This document shows, piece by piece, positions 50,247 through 59,474 of a stretch of DNA of 64,000 nucleotides. How positions within the stretch are numbered: the stretch's first letter is position 1; each line of letters starts with the position of its first letter. The stretch is from Taklimakanibacter sp021828105. GTDB taxonomy: Bacteria > Pseudomonadota > Alphaproteobacteria > Rhizobiales > Aestuariivirgaceae. The stretch covers positions 124,001-188,000 of the forward strand of contig JAKATG010000010.1 in the NCBI GenBank assembly GCA_021828105.1, given 5' to 3'. Position numbers and translations under genes: made by a program. Below the pieces are notes generated by a model that made no database searches, was not told the DNA's origin, and was given only the letters and a program-made list of their open reading frames with translations.

Positions 50247-51253
50247 GCGTGATAGCGCTTCTGCAAGAGGTCGATGATAGGGCCACAGCCCGTGCGGATC
50301 GGATCGACGCAGGGCAGGTTGTGTTCCTTGCCGGTGCGCTCGATGACCGCCAGCGCCTCCTTCTCGAGCAGATTCTCGGTATTGATCGCGATACCGACGC
50401 ATTCGATCTTGGGATTGGTGAGACGGCCTTCGACGATGGTGCGCTCGATCACGTCCTTGATCGAGGGCAAGGGATGCTCGACGCCCCGCATCTTGCTGCG
50501 CGTCGGCTCATGGCAGACGACGAAAGCGTCGGGCTGGGCGCCGTGCAGGAGGCCCAGGGTGACGCCGGCGAAGGAGGGATGGAACAGCGAGCCCTGGCCT
50601 TCGATGACGTCCCAGTGGTCGGGGTCGTTGGCCGGGCTCAGCCATTCGGCGGCGCCGGCGATGAAATCGGCGATGACGGCATCGATGGCGACACCGCGGC
50701 CGGAGATCAGGACGCCGGTCTGGCCGGTGGCGCGGAAATCGGACTTCATGCCGCGGGCGCGCATTTCCTTGTCGAGGGCGAGCGTCGTGTATTTCTTGCC
50801 GACCGAGCAGTCGGTGCCGACAGCGAGCAGGCGCAAGCCCGGCCGCTTGGTGCCCTTGCCGGTGGCGAAGGTCATGTCCGTATAGCGCACATCATGGAGC
50901 TTGCGGCCGTTGCGGTCGGCGGCGGCGGCAATCTCCGGTATCGAGCGCAAGCGCTTGTGGAGGCCGGTCGCGACATCGAGACCGTGGTCGAGCGCCTCGA
51001 CGATCCGGCTCACCCAATGGTCGGGGAGCACGCCGCCGGCATTGACGACGCCGACGACCATGGTCTTCGCCCCCTTGGTCTTGGCTTCGGCAATGGTCAG
51101 ATCGGCGATGCCGCAATCGGCCTTGCAGCCTTCGAGGCGCAACTGGCCGACGCACCAGTCGGGGCGCCAATCGACGACGCCTTGCGCGGTTTTGGCCGCA
51201 AGCTGGTCTTTCACATCTCCCAGGAACAGGAGATAGGGCTTGGCAATATCCAT
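50243..51253 (-). CDS. dgcN: DUF1611 protein, D-glutamate N-acetyltransferase DgcN
   Basis: A 336-residue protein with the DUF1611 layout: an N-terminal Rossmann-like domain (about 1-130) and a P-loop-like C-terminal domain with GTDCSVGKKYT (146-156) and IEGQGSLFHPSFAGVTLGLL. In the known D-glutamate pathway DgcN acetylates D-Glu with acetyl-CoA, and the product goes to DgcA. The four-base overlap with dgcA and the order dgcN-dgcA support this. The resulting N-acetyl-L-Glu would need a deacetylase that is not seen here. Confidence 0.85.
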   Translation of the reverse strand: MDIAKPYLLFLGDVKDQLAAKTAQGVVDWRPDWCVGQLRLEGCKADCGIADLTIAEAKTKGAKTMVVGVVNAGGVLPDHWVSRIVEALDHGLDVATGLHKRLRSIPEIAAAADRNGRKLHDVRYTDMTFATGKGTKRPGLRLLAVGTDCSVGKKYTTLALDKEMRARGMKSDFRATGQTGVLISGRGVAIDAVIADFIAGAAEWLSPANDPDHWDVIEGQGSLFHPSFAGVTLGLLHGAQPDAFVVCHEPTRSKMRGVEHPLPSIKDVIERTIVEGRLTNPKIECVGIAINTENLLEKEALAVIERTGKEHNLPCVDPIRTGCGPIIDLLQKRYHA

Positions 51254-51266
51254 GAATGCTTACCTG

Positions 51267-51875
51267 TTATTGCGGGCTGATCCGCCCAGAGGCTTGTGCC
51301 AGCAGCAGGTAGAGCTTTCCGGATTCCGATGCAAGGGAGGCATCGACCAATTGGTCGCCCTGCGGCGTTTCCGCAAAGGTGTCGAGCAGCCTCTCGAAGA
51401 GCCGCATATAGGCGTCGACCCGGCCGCGCACCACGCGCTCCGCCTTGTAGCGGCGCTCGACGATGCGGGGCAGGCGGCTTCCCCGGTGCTCCAGGAGATG
51501 GTGGGTGTAGACGTCACCTTCCCCGGCCGTGAACCGCTTCTCGAGATCGCGCGGCAATTCGGAATCGATCGCCTCGACGATATCGCGGGCGGCGCCGTTG
51601 AGCTTCCGCAGCAGCGTCTCGGCCTCGCGCGTCAAGGCATGCGAGAGCTTAGGTCTGGCCTTGGCGTCGCCATTGGCGGGCTTGGCCAGCGCCTCGCTCG
51701 GACGGCGCGGCGGCGCCTGGGATACAGGGACATCCTCGACACGGGGGCGGAGCGTTGGTGCCTTGGGCGCCGGCACGTCCTCGACACGGCGCGGTGGTAC
51801 CTTCGGTGCGGGTGCGTCCTCGACACGGCGCGGCGGCGCCTTGGGCACAGGGACATCCTCGACACGGCCGCGCAA
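51267..51875 (-). CDS. Pro-rich repeat plus helical domain; possible C-terminal part of the GPR-like protein
   Basis: From TTG 51875 it encodes 202 residues. The first 55 hold about four R-V-E-D-V-P-x-P-K-A-P-P repeats; the rest (KLSHALTREAETLLRKLNGA to the end) is a helical domain with LPRDLEKRF and YMRLFERLLDTFAETP. No ATG or GTG is available, though AAGG lies five bases before the TTG. The open frame continues upstream without a stop to the end of the gpr-like gene, where a slippery heptamer could join the two frames and give a 233-codon extension. Function unknown. Confidence 0.6.
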   Translation of the reverse strand: MRGRVEDVPVPKAPPRRVEDAPAPKVPPRRVEDVPAPKAPTLRPRVEDVPVSQAPPRRPSEALAKPANGDAKARPKLSHALTREAETLLRKLNGAARDIVEAIDSELPRDLEKRFTAGEGDVYTHHLLEHRGSRLPRIVERRYKAERVVRGRVDAYMRLFERLLDTFAETPQGDQLVDASLASESGKLYLLLAQASGRISPQ

Positions 51876-51964
51876 TTGTGCCTTCGGCTCGTCTTCGCTC
51901 CTTACTGCTTGTCTTTTCTCGGCGCCGGAGGTCCTGGAGGGCGGAGCGTCGGACCCGGCGCCTT

Positions 51965-54900
51965 CTATTTTCCCGCGCCGGACCCTCTCCCCGCGGGCAT
52001 GTAAATACCCGGCCCCGAGAGATCGAGGGTGCTCGACTGTCGTTTCACCACATCGGCCAAGGCATTGAGCGCCGAGATCTGGTCGGCCACCACCTGACGC
52101 ATGGCATCAGCATTGGCGCGCGTCTCATCGGGAAGATCGAAGATGGCGCGCTTCAGCTCGTTGCGGGCGAATTCGATGTCTTTGACGACCTGCTGGGCGG
52201 TGACGCGCATGTCCTGCGCCGTCTGCTGGAAGCCCGTCGCCGTCTCGGCCATCATCTGGTTCATCGAGCCGATGGCGCGCTCATGCTGCTCGCGCATGAC
52301 GCGGGCGGCGTTGGAGATCTGCGAGTCGGAAGAGGCCTCGAGCTTGCGGATCTCCTTCTCCAGATTGGAGGCGACCTGGGCGGTGTTCTCGGAGATGAAC
52401 TTGCCGACCTCGGCGGAGCGCCGCTCGGCCGAGCTCAGCGACTCCTCGATCAGCGACATGTAGCTGCGCATCATCTCATCGACGTCATGGGCGCGCTTGC
52501 CCAGGGTATCGACGAGGCCGCCCAGCGTGTCCTCGCGGCTGGTCAGCATGCGCTCCATGTCGGTATTGAACTTGTCGAGCGATTGCTGGACGACACCCGA
52601 GACGTCCTCGAGACGCTCGGTGATGCGGCTGCCGGCGGTCTCGAGCTTGCCGGTGAGCTGCATGCTGATGCCTTCGAGCCGTTCGTCGATGTTTTCGGCC
52701 GTGCTCGTGAGCTGGTTGGCGAGGAAGGAATTGGCCGTCTCCAGATGCTTGGAGAACTTGCCGCCGGCTTCCTCGAGCTTCTTGGTCGAGACCGTGGCGG
52801 AGCGCTCGAGGTCGCGGGCAGCCCGGTCGATGTGATCGACGAGGAGCCCCGACTGCTGCTCGAACTGGCCGGAGATCTGCAAGGTCGTCTGGCCGAGGCC
52901 TTCGGAGAAGGCATCGGACGCCTTGCTGAGATTGGTGATGATGTTGGTGCTGGCACTGTCGAGCGTCTGGGCGAAGGAGAGGCTCGCCCCTTCCATGCGG
53001 CCCGATACATCGGTGGTGATCTTGTCGAGAAGATCGGTCGCGACGTCGAAACGCTCGCCCAGGTCGCGCACCGTGTTGTCGATGCGCGTGAACATGGAGT
53101 TGCCGGCGCGATCGAGGCGGTCGGCGACCTCGGCGGCGGTGAGCTCGAGCCGATCGGTCATGGTCGTGCGGGTCGAATCGAGCTGCTCGAAGATGCGCGT
53201 CGAGGTCGATTCGAGCTGCGTCGTCATCTGGGTCGAGGTTTCGCTCAACTGGTTGCCCAAGAGGCCCGAGGCGCTGTCGAGCTGCGAGAACAGCTGCGTC
53301 GAGGTGCTTTCGAGCTGGGTGGTCAGGCGATCGGAGGTCTCGATGAGCTGCGAGCCCAGGTCCTCGGAGGTGCGGTTCAACTGCGAGAAGAGCTGTGCCG
53401 CGGTGCTCTCGAGCTGCGAGGTCAGGCGGCCCGAGGTCTCGTCGAGCTGCGAGGTGAGGAGCGTCGAGGTGTCGTGCAGGTCCTTGGCGAGATCGCCCGC
53501 GACCCTGCCGACGCTCGAGGTGACGAGCGTCGCCGTGCCGCTGATCTGATCGGTGATACGGTTCGTCGTTTCCTCGAGCTGGGTGGTGAGCTGGCCCGAG
53601 GTGTTCTCGAGACGGCCGAAGAGCTGCTGGGTGGTCTCCTCGAGCTGGTCGGTGAGAGAGCTTGAAGACCGTTCCAGCCGGCCGAACAGCTGAAGCGTGG
53701 TCTCCTCGAGCCTGCCCGTCATCTGCGAAGAGGCGTTCTCCAGGAGATTGAAGACGTCGTCGCGGGCCCGGTTGACGTTCTGGATGAAGTCGCCCGAGGT
53801 GCCGATGAGCTTCTCGGTGACGATGCCGCCCACGCCTTCGATGTTCTGGGAGACGGCGAGGCCCGATTCCTGCATCTGCTGGGTGACGATCTCGGAGGTC
53901 TCGCGGATATGGGCGGTGATCGCCTGGCTGGTCGAGCCGACGAGCTCGGTGACCGCGGAGCCGGTCGTCTGCAGCTCCGAAGTGATACCGGAGGCGGTGT
54001 CGCGCAAGCGCGCATAGACTCCATTGGTCGTCTCGTCGATCTTGCCGGTGATGGCGGTCGCGGTGGCGCCCATATGGCCGAAGAGCCGCTCGGCCGCTTC
54101 CTCGATGCGGTTCTCCATCTGCTGCGATGAGTCGCCGATGACGTTCGCCAGGCGGTTGGCGGACTCGTCGAGCTTCGAGGTGACGAGGGAGGTCTGATCG
54201 CCGAGCACGTTGAAGAAGCGGGTCGTGGTGTCCTCGACCTTGCCGGTGATCTCGCTGCCCGCGACATTGAGCTGGTCGAGGATGCCCGACGCCACCTGGT
54301 CCATGCTGGCGACGAGCTGCGAGCTCGTGACATTGAGCTGGCCGACGACGCGGCCCGAGGTCTCGTCGACCCGGCTAATCAGCTTGTCGCTGGCATTGGC
54401 GATGGTCGAGGCGGCGAGGTCGGTCGAGGCGCTGAGGCGCTCGACCAGCGCGTGGCTGTTCTCCTCGATGCCGACATGGATGTGCTGCGCCGTCTCGTCG
54501 AGCTTGGCGAACAGGCGGCTGGTCGAATCGTCCATGCGTCCGGCGATGTGAAGGCCGGCCTCGTCGACATAGGAGGTGAGCCCGGTGCGCACCCGCTCGA
54601 AGTGCTCGACATAGTTCTTGATCGTGGAGTCGAGGCTCTCGGTCATGCTGATGCGGCCCGCTTCCATCGTGCGCGAGGCCTCGTCGAGCTTGCTGAGGAG
54701 GGCGCCGGTGGAATCGTCAATGCGTCCGACGATCTCGCCGCCCGCCTGATCGACATAGGTGGAAAGATCGATCCTGGCGCGGTCGACCTGGTCGACATAG
54801 TTCTTGATGATGCTTTCGAGCCCGTCGGTCATGCCGGCGCGGCTGGTCTCGACCAGCCGGATCAATTCGGCGCTCGAGCTGCTGATGGCGTTGGCCGCCG

Positions 54901-57900
54901 CCGCTGTCGACGTCGTCAGGCGGTCGACCAGGACGTTGCTGTTCTCCTCGATGCCGACATGGATGGCGTGCGCCGTCTCGTCGAGCTTGTTGAACAAGCG
55001 GCCAGTCGAGTCGTCGACGCGCCCGGCGATCTCGCCGCCGGCCTGGTCGACATAGGTGGCAAGATCGATCCTGGCGCGGTCGACCTGGTCGACATAATTC
55101 TTGATGATGCTTTCGAGCCCGTCGGTCATGCCCGAACGGCTGGTCTCGACCAGTCTGATCAATTCGCCGCTCGAGGCGCCGATGGCATTGGCGGCGGCGG
55201 CGGTCGAAGTGCTCAGCCGCTCGACCAGGACATTGCTGTTCTCCTCGATGCCGATATGGATGGCGCGGGCCGCTTCGTCGAGCTTGCTGAACAGCCGGTT
55301 GGTCGAGTCGTCGACGCGCCCGGCGATCTCGGTGCCGGCCTGGTCGACATAGACGGCGAGGCCATTGCGGGCGCGGTCGACCTGCTCGACATAGTTCTTG
55401 ATGATGTCTTCGAGCCCGTCGGTCATGCCGGTGCGGCTGGTCTCGACCAGATTGACGAGCTTGGCGCTCGACTGGCTGATGGCGTTGGCGGCAGCGGCGG
55501 TGGAAGCGGTGAGCCGCTCGACCATCACATTGCTGTTCTCTTCGATGCCGACATGGATGGTGCGGGCCGCCTCATCGAGCTTGTTGAACAGGCGTCCGGT
55601 CGAGTCATCGACGCGGCCGGCGATCTCGTTGCCGGCCTGCTCGACATAGGCCGCCAGGCTGTTGCGGGCATTGTCGACCTGCTCGACATAGTTCTTGATG
55701 ATGCCTTCGAGCCCGTCGGTCATGCCTGCGTGGCTGGTGTCGACCAGCTTCACGAGCTGGGCGCTCGACTGGCTGATGGCATTGGCGGCGGCCGAGGTGG
55801 AGGCGTTCAGCCGCTCGACCATCACATTGCTGTTCTCTTCGATGCCGATATGGATGGCGCGGGCGGCTTCATCGAGCTTGGTGAACAGGCGTCCGGTCGA
55901 ATCATCGACGCGGCCGGCGATCTCGTTGCCGGCAAGCTCGACATAGGCGGCGAGACCGTTGCGGGCATTGTCGACCTGCTCGACGTAGTTCTTGATGATG
56001 CCTTCGAGGCCGTCGGTCATGCCGGCGCGGCTGGTCTCGACCAGCTTCACGAGCTGGGCGCTCGACTGGCTGATGGCGTTGGCGGCGGCCGAGGTGGAGG
56101 CGTTCAGCCGCTCGACCATCACATTGCTGTTCTCCTCGATGCCGACATGGATGGTGCGGGCGGCTTCGTCGAGCTTGTTGAACAGGCGCCCGGTCGAGTC
56201 ATCGACGCGGCTGGCGATCTCGTTGCCGGCCAGCTCGACATAAGCCGCCAAGCTGTTGCGGGCATTGTCGACCTGGTCGACATAGTTCTTTATGATGCCC
56301 TCGAGGCCGTCGGTCATGCCGGAACGGCTGGTCTCGACCAGCTTCACGAGCTGGGCGCTGGACTGGCTGATGGTGGCCGCTGCCGAGGCGGTCGAGGCGG
56401 TGAGCCGCTCGACCATCACATTGCTGTTCTCCTCGATGCCGACATGGATGGTGCGGGCGGCTTCGTCGAGCTTGGTGAACAGGCGTCCGGTCGAGTCATC
56501 GACGCGGCTGGCGATCTCGTTACCGGCCTGCTCGACATAGGCCGAGAGACTATTGCGGGCATTGTCGACCTGGTCGACATAGTTCTTGATGATGCCTTCG
56601 AGCCCGTCGGTCATGCCGGAACGGCTGGTCTCGACCAGCTTCACGAGCTGGGCGCTCGACTGGCTGATGGTCGCCGCCGCCGAGGCGGTCGAGGCGGTGA
56701 GCCGCTCGACCATCACATTGCTGTTCTCCTCGATGCCGACATGGATGGTGCGGGCGGCTTCGTCGAGCTTGGTGAACAAGCGCCCGGTCGAGTCATCGAC
56801 GCGGCTGGCGATCTCGTTGCCGGCCTGCTCGACATAGGCCGAGAGGCTGTTGCGGGCATTGTCGACTTGGTCGACATAGTTCTTGATGATGCCTTCGAGC
56901 CCGTCGGTCATGCCGGTGCGGCTGGTCTCTACCAGGTTGATGAGCCTGGCGCTCGATGCGCTGATGGCGGAGGCGGCGGAATCGGTCGAGGAGGTGAGGC
57001 GCTCGACGAGCGTGTTGCCGTTCTCCTCGATGCCGACATGGATGCTGCGCGCCGCTTCGTCGAGCTTGGTGAAGAGGCGGTTGGTCGATTCATCCACCCG
57101 GCCGGAAATCTGCGTGCCGGCCTGCTCGACGAAGGTCGTCAGCTCGTTGCGCGCCCGGTCGACCTGGTCGACATAGTTCTTGACGACACCCTCCAGCCCG
57201 TCGGTCATGCCGGAACGACTGGTCTCGATCTGCTGGGAGACGACGATGCCGGACTTCTCGATCTGCTCGGCGACTTCCTGCGACGTCGCCTTCAGATGAT
57301 AGACGATGTTGCCGCTGGCCGACTGCAGCAGCTCGGTGAGCTGCGTGCTGGTGGTACGGATCTGGTCACTCGACTGGGCGGTCGCCTGGTCGATGGTCTG
57401 GGCGATCTGGCCGTTGATGGCGCCGAGCTCATCGATGCTCGAGCGCAACAGCTGCACGACATTCGATTCCATGCCCTGGATGCGCATGCCGAAATTGCTC
57501 GATTCGGCATTGAGCGATCCCGTCGCATTGGCGAGGATGCCGATCTGCTCGGAGAGATGCTCGGAGAATTTGCGCAGCTCGGTGACGAAGATCGAGGATG
57601 AGCGCTCCATATGAGCGGCTTGGCCTGAGATCTCGGAGCCCGCGACGGAAGCGCGCGAGGACACTTCATCGATGGTGCGGGCGAGCTCGACGGTCGTCGT
57701 CTTCAGACCATGCTCCAGATGCTGGATCGTCGACTGGGCGCTGGCGATGATCGAATCCAGATTCTGGGTGTTGGATTCAAGGCGCGCCAGGACCGGATTG
57801 GTCTCGCTGCCGATCACCACGCCCGCCTGCTGCAAGGCGGCGCGCTGGTTCTCGAGGCCGGCGATCAAGGTGCGGATGCGCTCTTCATTACCGCCGAAGG

Positions 57901-58483
57901 CGCGCTCGATGGCGGAGATTTCCTTGTGCACCATGCCTTCCAGCTCGGAGGCGCGCTGCACCGCATGCTCGACGCCGCCGACCAGGATGTCGACTTCGGA
58001 GCGCACCGCCTGGGCAATGGAGGCCAGCCCGTCGGCGGCGATGTCCTGCGGCCTGACGAGGCGCATCGCGGTCTGCACCAGGACTTCAGAAACCTGGCGT
58101 AACTGTGCGGCCTTCCAGACAAACCAAGCGGCCGTCCAGATCAGCGCCAGAGGCAGCACCAGGGTCGCGAGCGCGATCATGGTCTGCGGCATGGCCTGAG
58201 GCGTGAAGGGGTTTGGCTTGTCGAGAACCGCCGGACTGAAGCTCCAGAACCACAGGAAGACCCAGAGCAGCGACAGCAGGAAAGCGAAATAATAGGGGGC
58301 GAAGGAGGGCCTGCGGCGCAGGCTCGCGGTCATGGCCGCCGAGACGGGCTCGTTCTCATTGGCGGGGCGTCCCCGCAAGGGCGTCTCGCGCGTCGTTCCC
58401 ACGTCGGCATCACGCCGGTTGGAGTCGCCACGACCTTGCTGGCGCCGCTGCGGACGCCGAGGCTCATTCGGATTGTTCACCAT
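51965..58483 (-). CDS. Giant coiled-coil membrane protein, growth pole ring (GPR)-like
   Basis: A 2172-residue protein from MVNNPNEPRRPQRRQQGRGD. After a basic disordered start come two membrane segments (PYYFAFLLSLLWVFLWFW, about 64-81, and MIALATLVLPLALIWTAAWF, about 101-120), then about 2000 residues of helix with Thr/Ser/Gln-rich heptads like apolipoprotein or chemoreceptor coiled coils. Length, architecture and taxon fit GPR of Agrobacterium, a ring at the growing pole that organises polar wall growth. About nine 99-residue repeats stand in the middle. A perfect CtrA box lies upstream. The homology call is from memory of the family, not an alignment. The frame up to 58585 is dismissed as upstream sequence. 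Confidence 0.8.
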   Translation of the reverse strand: MVNNPNEPRRPQRRQQGRGDSNRRDADVGTTRETPLRGRPANENEPVSAAMTASLRRRPSFAPYYFAFLLSLLWVFLWFWSFSPAVLDKPNPFTPQAMPQTMIALATLVLPLALIWTAAWFVWKAAQLRQVSEVLVQTAMRLVRPQDIAADGLASIAQAVRSEVDILVGGVEHAVQRASELEGMVHKEISAIERAFGGNEERIRTLIAGLENQRAALQQAGVVIGSETNPVLARLESNTQNLDSIIASAQSTIQHLEHGLKTTTVELARTIDEVSSRASVAGSEISGQAAHMERSSSIFVTELRKFSEHLSEQIGILANATGSLNAESSNFGMRIQGMESNVVQLLRSSIDELGAINGQIAQTIDQATAQSSDQIRTTSTQLTELLQSASGNIVYHLKATSQEVAEQIEKSGIVVSQQIETSRSGMTDGLEGVVKNYVDQVDRARNELTTFVEQAGTQISGRVDESTNRLFTKLDEAARSIHVGIEENGNTLVERLTSSTDSAASAISASSARLINLVETSRTGMTDGLEGIIKNYVDQVDNARNSLSAYVEQAGNEIASRVDDSTGRLFTKLDEAARTIHVGIEENSNVMVERLTASTASAAATISQSSAQLVKLVETSRSGMTDGLEGIIKNYVDQVDNARNSLSAYVEQAGNEIASRVDDSTGRLFTKLDEAARTIHVGIEENSNVMVERLTASTASAAATISQSSAQLVKLVETSRSGMTDGLEGIIKNYVDQVDNARNSLAAYVELAGNEIASRVDDSTGRLFNKLDEAARTIHVGIEENSNVMVERLNASTSAAANAISQSSAQLVKLVETSRAGMTDGLEGIIKNYVEQVDNARNGLAAYVELAGNEIAGRVDDSTGRLFTKLDEAARAIHIGIEENSNVMVERLNASTSAAANAISQSSAQLVKLVDTSHAGMTDGLEGIIKNYVEQVDNARNSLAAYVEQAGNEIAGRVDDSTGRLFNKLDEAARTIHVGIEENSNVMVERLTASTAAAANAISQSSAKLVNLVETSRTGMTDGLEDIIKNYVEQVDRARNGLAVYVDQAGTEIAGRVDDSTNRLFSKLDEAARAIHIGIEENSNVLVERLSTSTAAAANAIGASSGELIRLVETSRSGMTDGLESIIKNYVDQVDRARIDLATYVDQAGGEIAGRVDDSTGRLFNKLDETAHAIHVGIEENSNVLVDRLTTSTAAAANAISSSSAELIRLVETSRAGMTDGLESIIKNYVDQVDRARIDLSTYVDQAGGEIVGRIDDSTGALLSKLDEASRTMEAGRISMTESLDSTIKNYVEHFERVRTGLTSYVDEAGLHIAGRMDDSTSRLFAKLDETAQHIHVGIEENSHALVERLSASTDLAASTIANASDKLISRVDETSGRVVGQLNVTSSQLVASMDQVASGILDQLNVAGSEITGKVEDTTTRFFNVLGDQTSLVTSKLDESANRLANVIGDSSQQMENRIEEAAERLFGHMGATATAITGKIDETTNGVYARLRDTASGITSELQTTGSAVTELVGSTSQAITAHIRETSEIVTQQMQESGLAVSQNIEGVGGIVTEKLIGTSGDFIQNVNRARDDVFNLLENASSQMTGRLEETTLQLFGRLERSSSSLTDQLEETTQQLFGRLENTSGQLTTQLEETTNRITDQISGTATLVTSSVGRVAGDLAKDLHDTSTLLTSQLDETSGRLTSQLESTAAQLFSQLNRTSEDLGSQLIETSDRLTTQLESTSTQLFSQLDSASGLLGNQLSETSTQMTTQLESTSTRIFEQLDSTRTTMTDRLELTAAEVADRLDRAGNSMFTRIDNTVRDLGERFDVATDLLDKITTDVSGRMEGASLSFAQTLDSASTNIITNLSKASDAFSEGLGQTTLQISGQFEQQSGLLVDHIDRAARDLERSATVSTKKLEEAGGKFSKHLETANSFLANQLTSTAENIDERLEGISMQLTGKLETAGSRITERLEDVSGVVQQSLDKFNTDMERMLTSREDTLGGLVDTLGKRAHDVDEMMRSYMSLIEESLSSAERRSAEVGKFISENTAQVASNLEKEIRKLEASSDSQISNAARVMREQHERAIGSMNQMMAETATGFQQTAQDMRVTAQQVVKDIEFARNELKRAIFDLPDETRANADAMRQVVADQISALNALADVVKRQSSTLDLSGPGIYMPAGRGSGAGK
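51968..51974 (-). promoter_or_regulatory. Candidate -1 frameshift slippery heptamer
   Basis: On the minus strand the zero frame reads GCG-GGA-AAA-TAG, so G-GGA-AAA (X-XXY-YYZ) sits directly before the stop. A -1 slip gives GGG-AAA-ATA-GAA and enters the 233-codon open frame of the next gene. This is seen in the sequence; use in the cell is not proven. Confidence 0.5.
54350..57210 (-). repeat. Tandem 297 bp (99 aa) repeats inside the GPR-like gene
   Basis: Units begin at M-T-D-G-L-E-G-I-I-K-N-Y-V and recur every 297 bp, about nine to ten times. The two units between about 56290 and 56880 are nearly identical in DNA, while outer units (first and last two) are more diverged. This points to recent duplication or gene conversion in the centre. 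The copy number may vary between strains and is prone to assembly error. Confidence 0.9.
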
Positions 58484-58672
58484 GTCTGTACCCGCACAAC
58501 TACCCTGTTCACCGACGGCTTTTTTATCCGCCCGACCCCAGTCCCACCCGGTTGGCCGTCCCCAAACTACGCTTCGTGATCCCAACCGCGTGCATGGGCG
58601 TCGGACGTCACCAAGCTTGGCGGCCTAGTGGTCCGTTTAGAAGCTTGCATGATAACCCATTGGGAGTCCCGC

Positions 58673-58688
58673 TTAAACTCATCTTAAC
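58673..58688. promoter_or_regulatory. CtrA-binding box
   Basis: TTAA-ACTCATC-TTAAC is a perfect match to the CtrA consensus TTAA-N7-TTAAC. It lies between the divergent gpr-like gene (start 185 bp away) and the Hpt gene (start 134 bp away), in a locally AT-rich stretch. CtrA control would tie polar growth to the cell cycle. Confidence 0.7.
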
Positions 58689-58821
58689 CTTGTCAGTCCG
58701 GCTAAATAAAGTTTTGGTTAAAATTATGGTTCGCTTTGAATCAAAATCGAAAATCCTATGTTAAGCGGACTTCTTTACGTAAACAGGCTGAGCGACAGGG
58801 CCATTCGAAGCAACAAGGGGC

Positions 58822-59208
58822 ATGAAATTGTCCGGGCGGCAGGCGACAGGTGCACAAGGGGGCCAGGGCGGCGAGGCCGATCCGGCCATCTTCGACCGGC
58901 AGCATTTGCATCAGTATACGAATGGAGAGCCAGCCCTCGAGCGCGAGCTCGTCACTTTGTTTCTTGGGCACTTCGCGCCGGTGCGGACGCAGTTGGAGAC
59001 GGCGGCTTCCGCCCATGACTGGAAATTCGCCGCCCACAGCCTCAAGGGGTCGGCCCGCTCGATCGGGGCGCCGCAGATCGCAAGCCTCGCGGAACAGCTC
59101 GAAACCATGGGTTTCGTCGCGCCCGAGGCCAGCAAGAAAAGGGCCCTCGACGCCCTCGACGTGGCCATGGCGGCCTTCGCCGATGAGGCAAAAAGGACTG
59201 TCGAATAA
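58822..59208 (+). CDS. Hpt-domain phosphotransfer protein
   Basis: A 128-residue protein. After a Gly-rich start, residues 22-125 form the four-helix Hpt fold with phospho-acceptor His72 in AHSLKGSARSIGA and a conserved LEQLE-like helix (SLAEQLETMG). It would pass phosphate between a hybrid kinase and a response regulator. A stand-alone Hpt next to a GPR-like gene and a CtrA box suggests cell-cycle phosphorelay work, but ChpT-type dimer features are absent, so it is not ChpT. ATG 58822 lies after AGGGG. Confidence 0.88.
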   Translation: MKLSGRQATGAQGGQGGEADPAIFDRQHLHQYTNGEPALERELVTLFLGHFAPVRTQLETAASAHDWKFAAHSLKGSARSIGAPQIASLAEQLETMGFVAPEASKKRALDALDVAMAAFADEAKRTVE

Positions 59209-59350
59209 AGGTGTTGGCGCATTTTCTTGATAGCAAGGTTGAGCGAGACCCGGCCTTCCCTCGGGCCTAGCGCCCCGTGCATGGCTGCGGCGATAGGCCC
59301 ATTCCTTGTGTTCGCGGCTGCGATATCTTAAAGAGGCCGCGGCATTCGAG

Positions 59351-59385
59351 CCTTCCGGCCGGATTGCCGCAATCCAACCGGAAGG
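59351..59385. terminator. Long stem-loop behind the Hpt gene
   Basis: CCTTCCGG...CCGGAAGG with an inner GGATTG/CAATCC pair forms a strong imperfect hairpin without a T-run. It sits between the Hpt and ferredoxin genes and may end transcription with Rho or stabilise mRNA ends. Confidence 0.5.
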
Positions 59386-59474
59386 CCCGACACCTATCTC
59401 CTAAGCGCGCTCTTGTCACCAAAGTCGAACAACTTGGGCGGGGAGCATCCTAATACCCGACCAAAAGGCCCGGA

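Noticed and set aside
50247..50402. 52-codon upstream extension of dgcA
   Set aside because: It lies inside dgcN, has Arg-rich random composition, and GTG 50246 with a four-base overlap gives a normal-length enzyme.
54452..57601. 1049-residue open frame on the plus strand opposite the GPR-like gene
   Set aside because: It repeats with the 297 bp unit of the real gene and is an antisense shadow of its codon pattern; the 51755-53665 frame is of the same kind.
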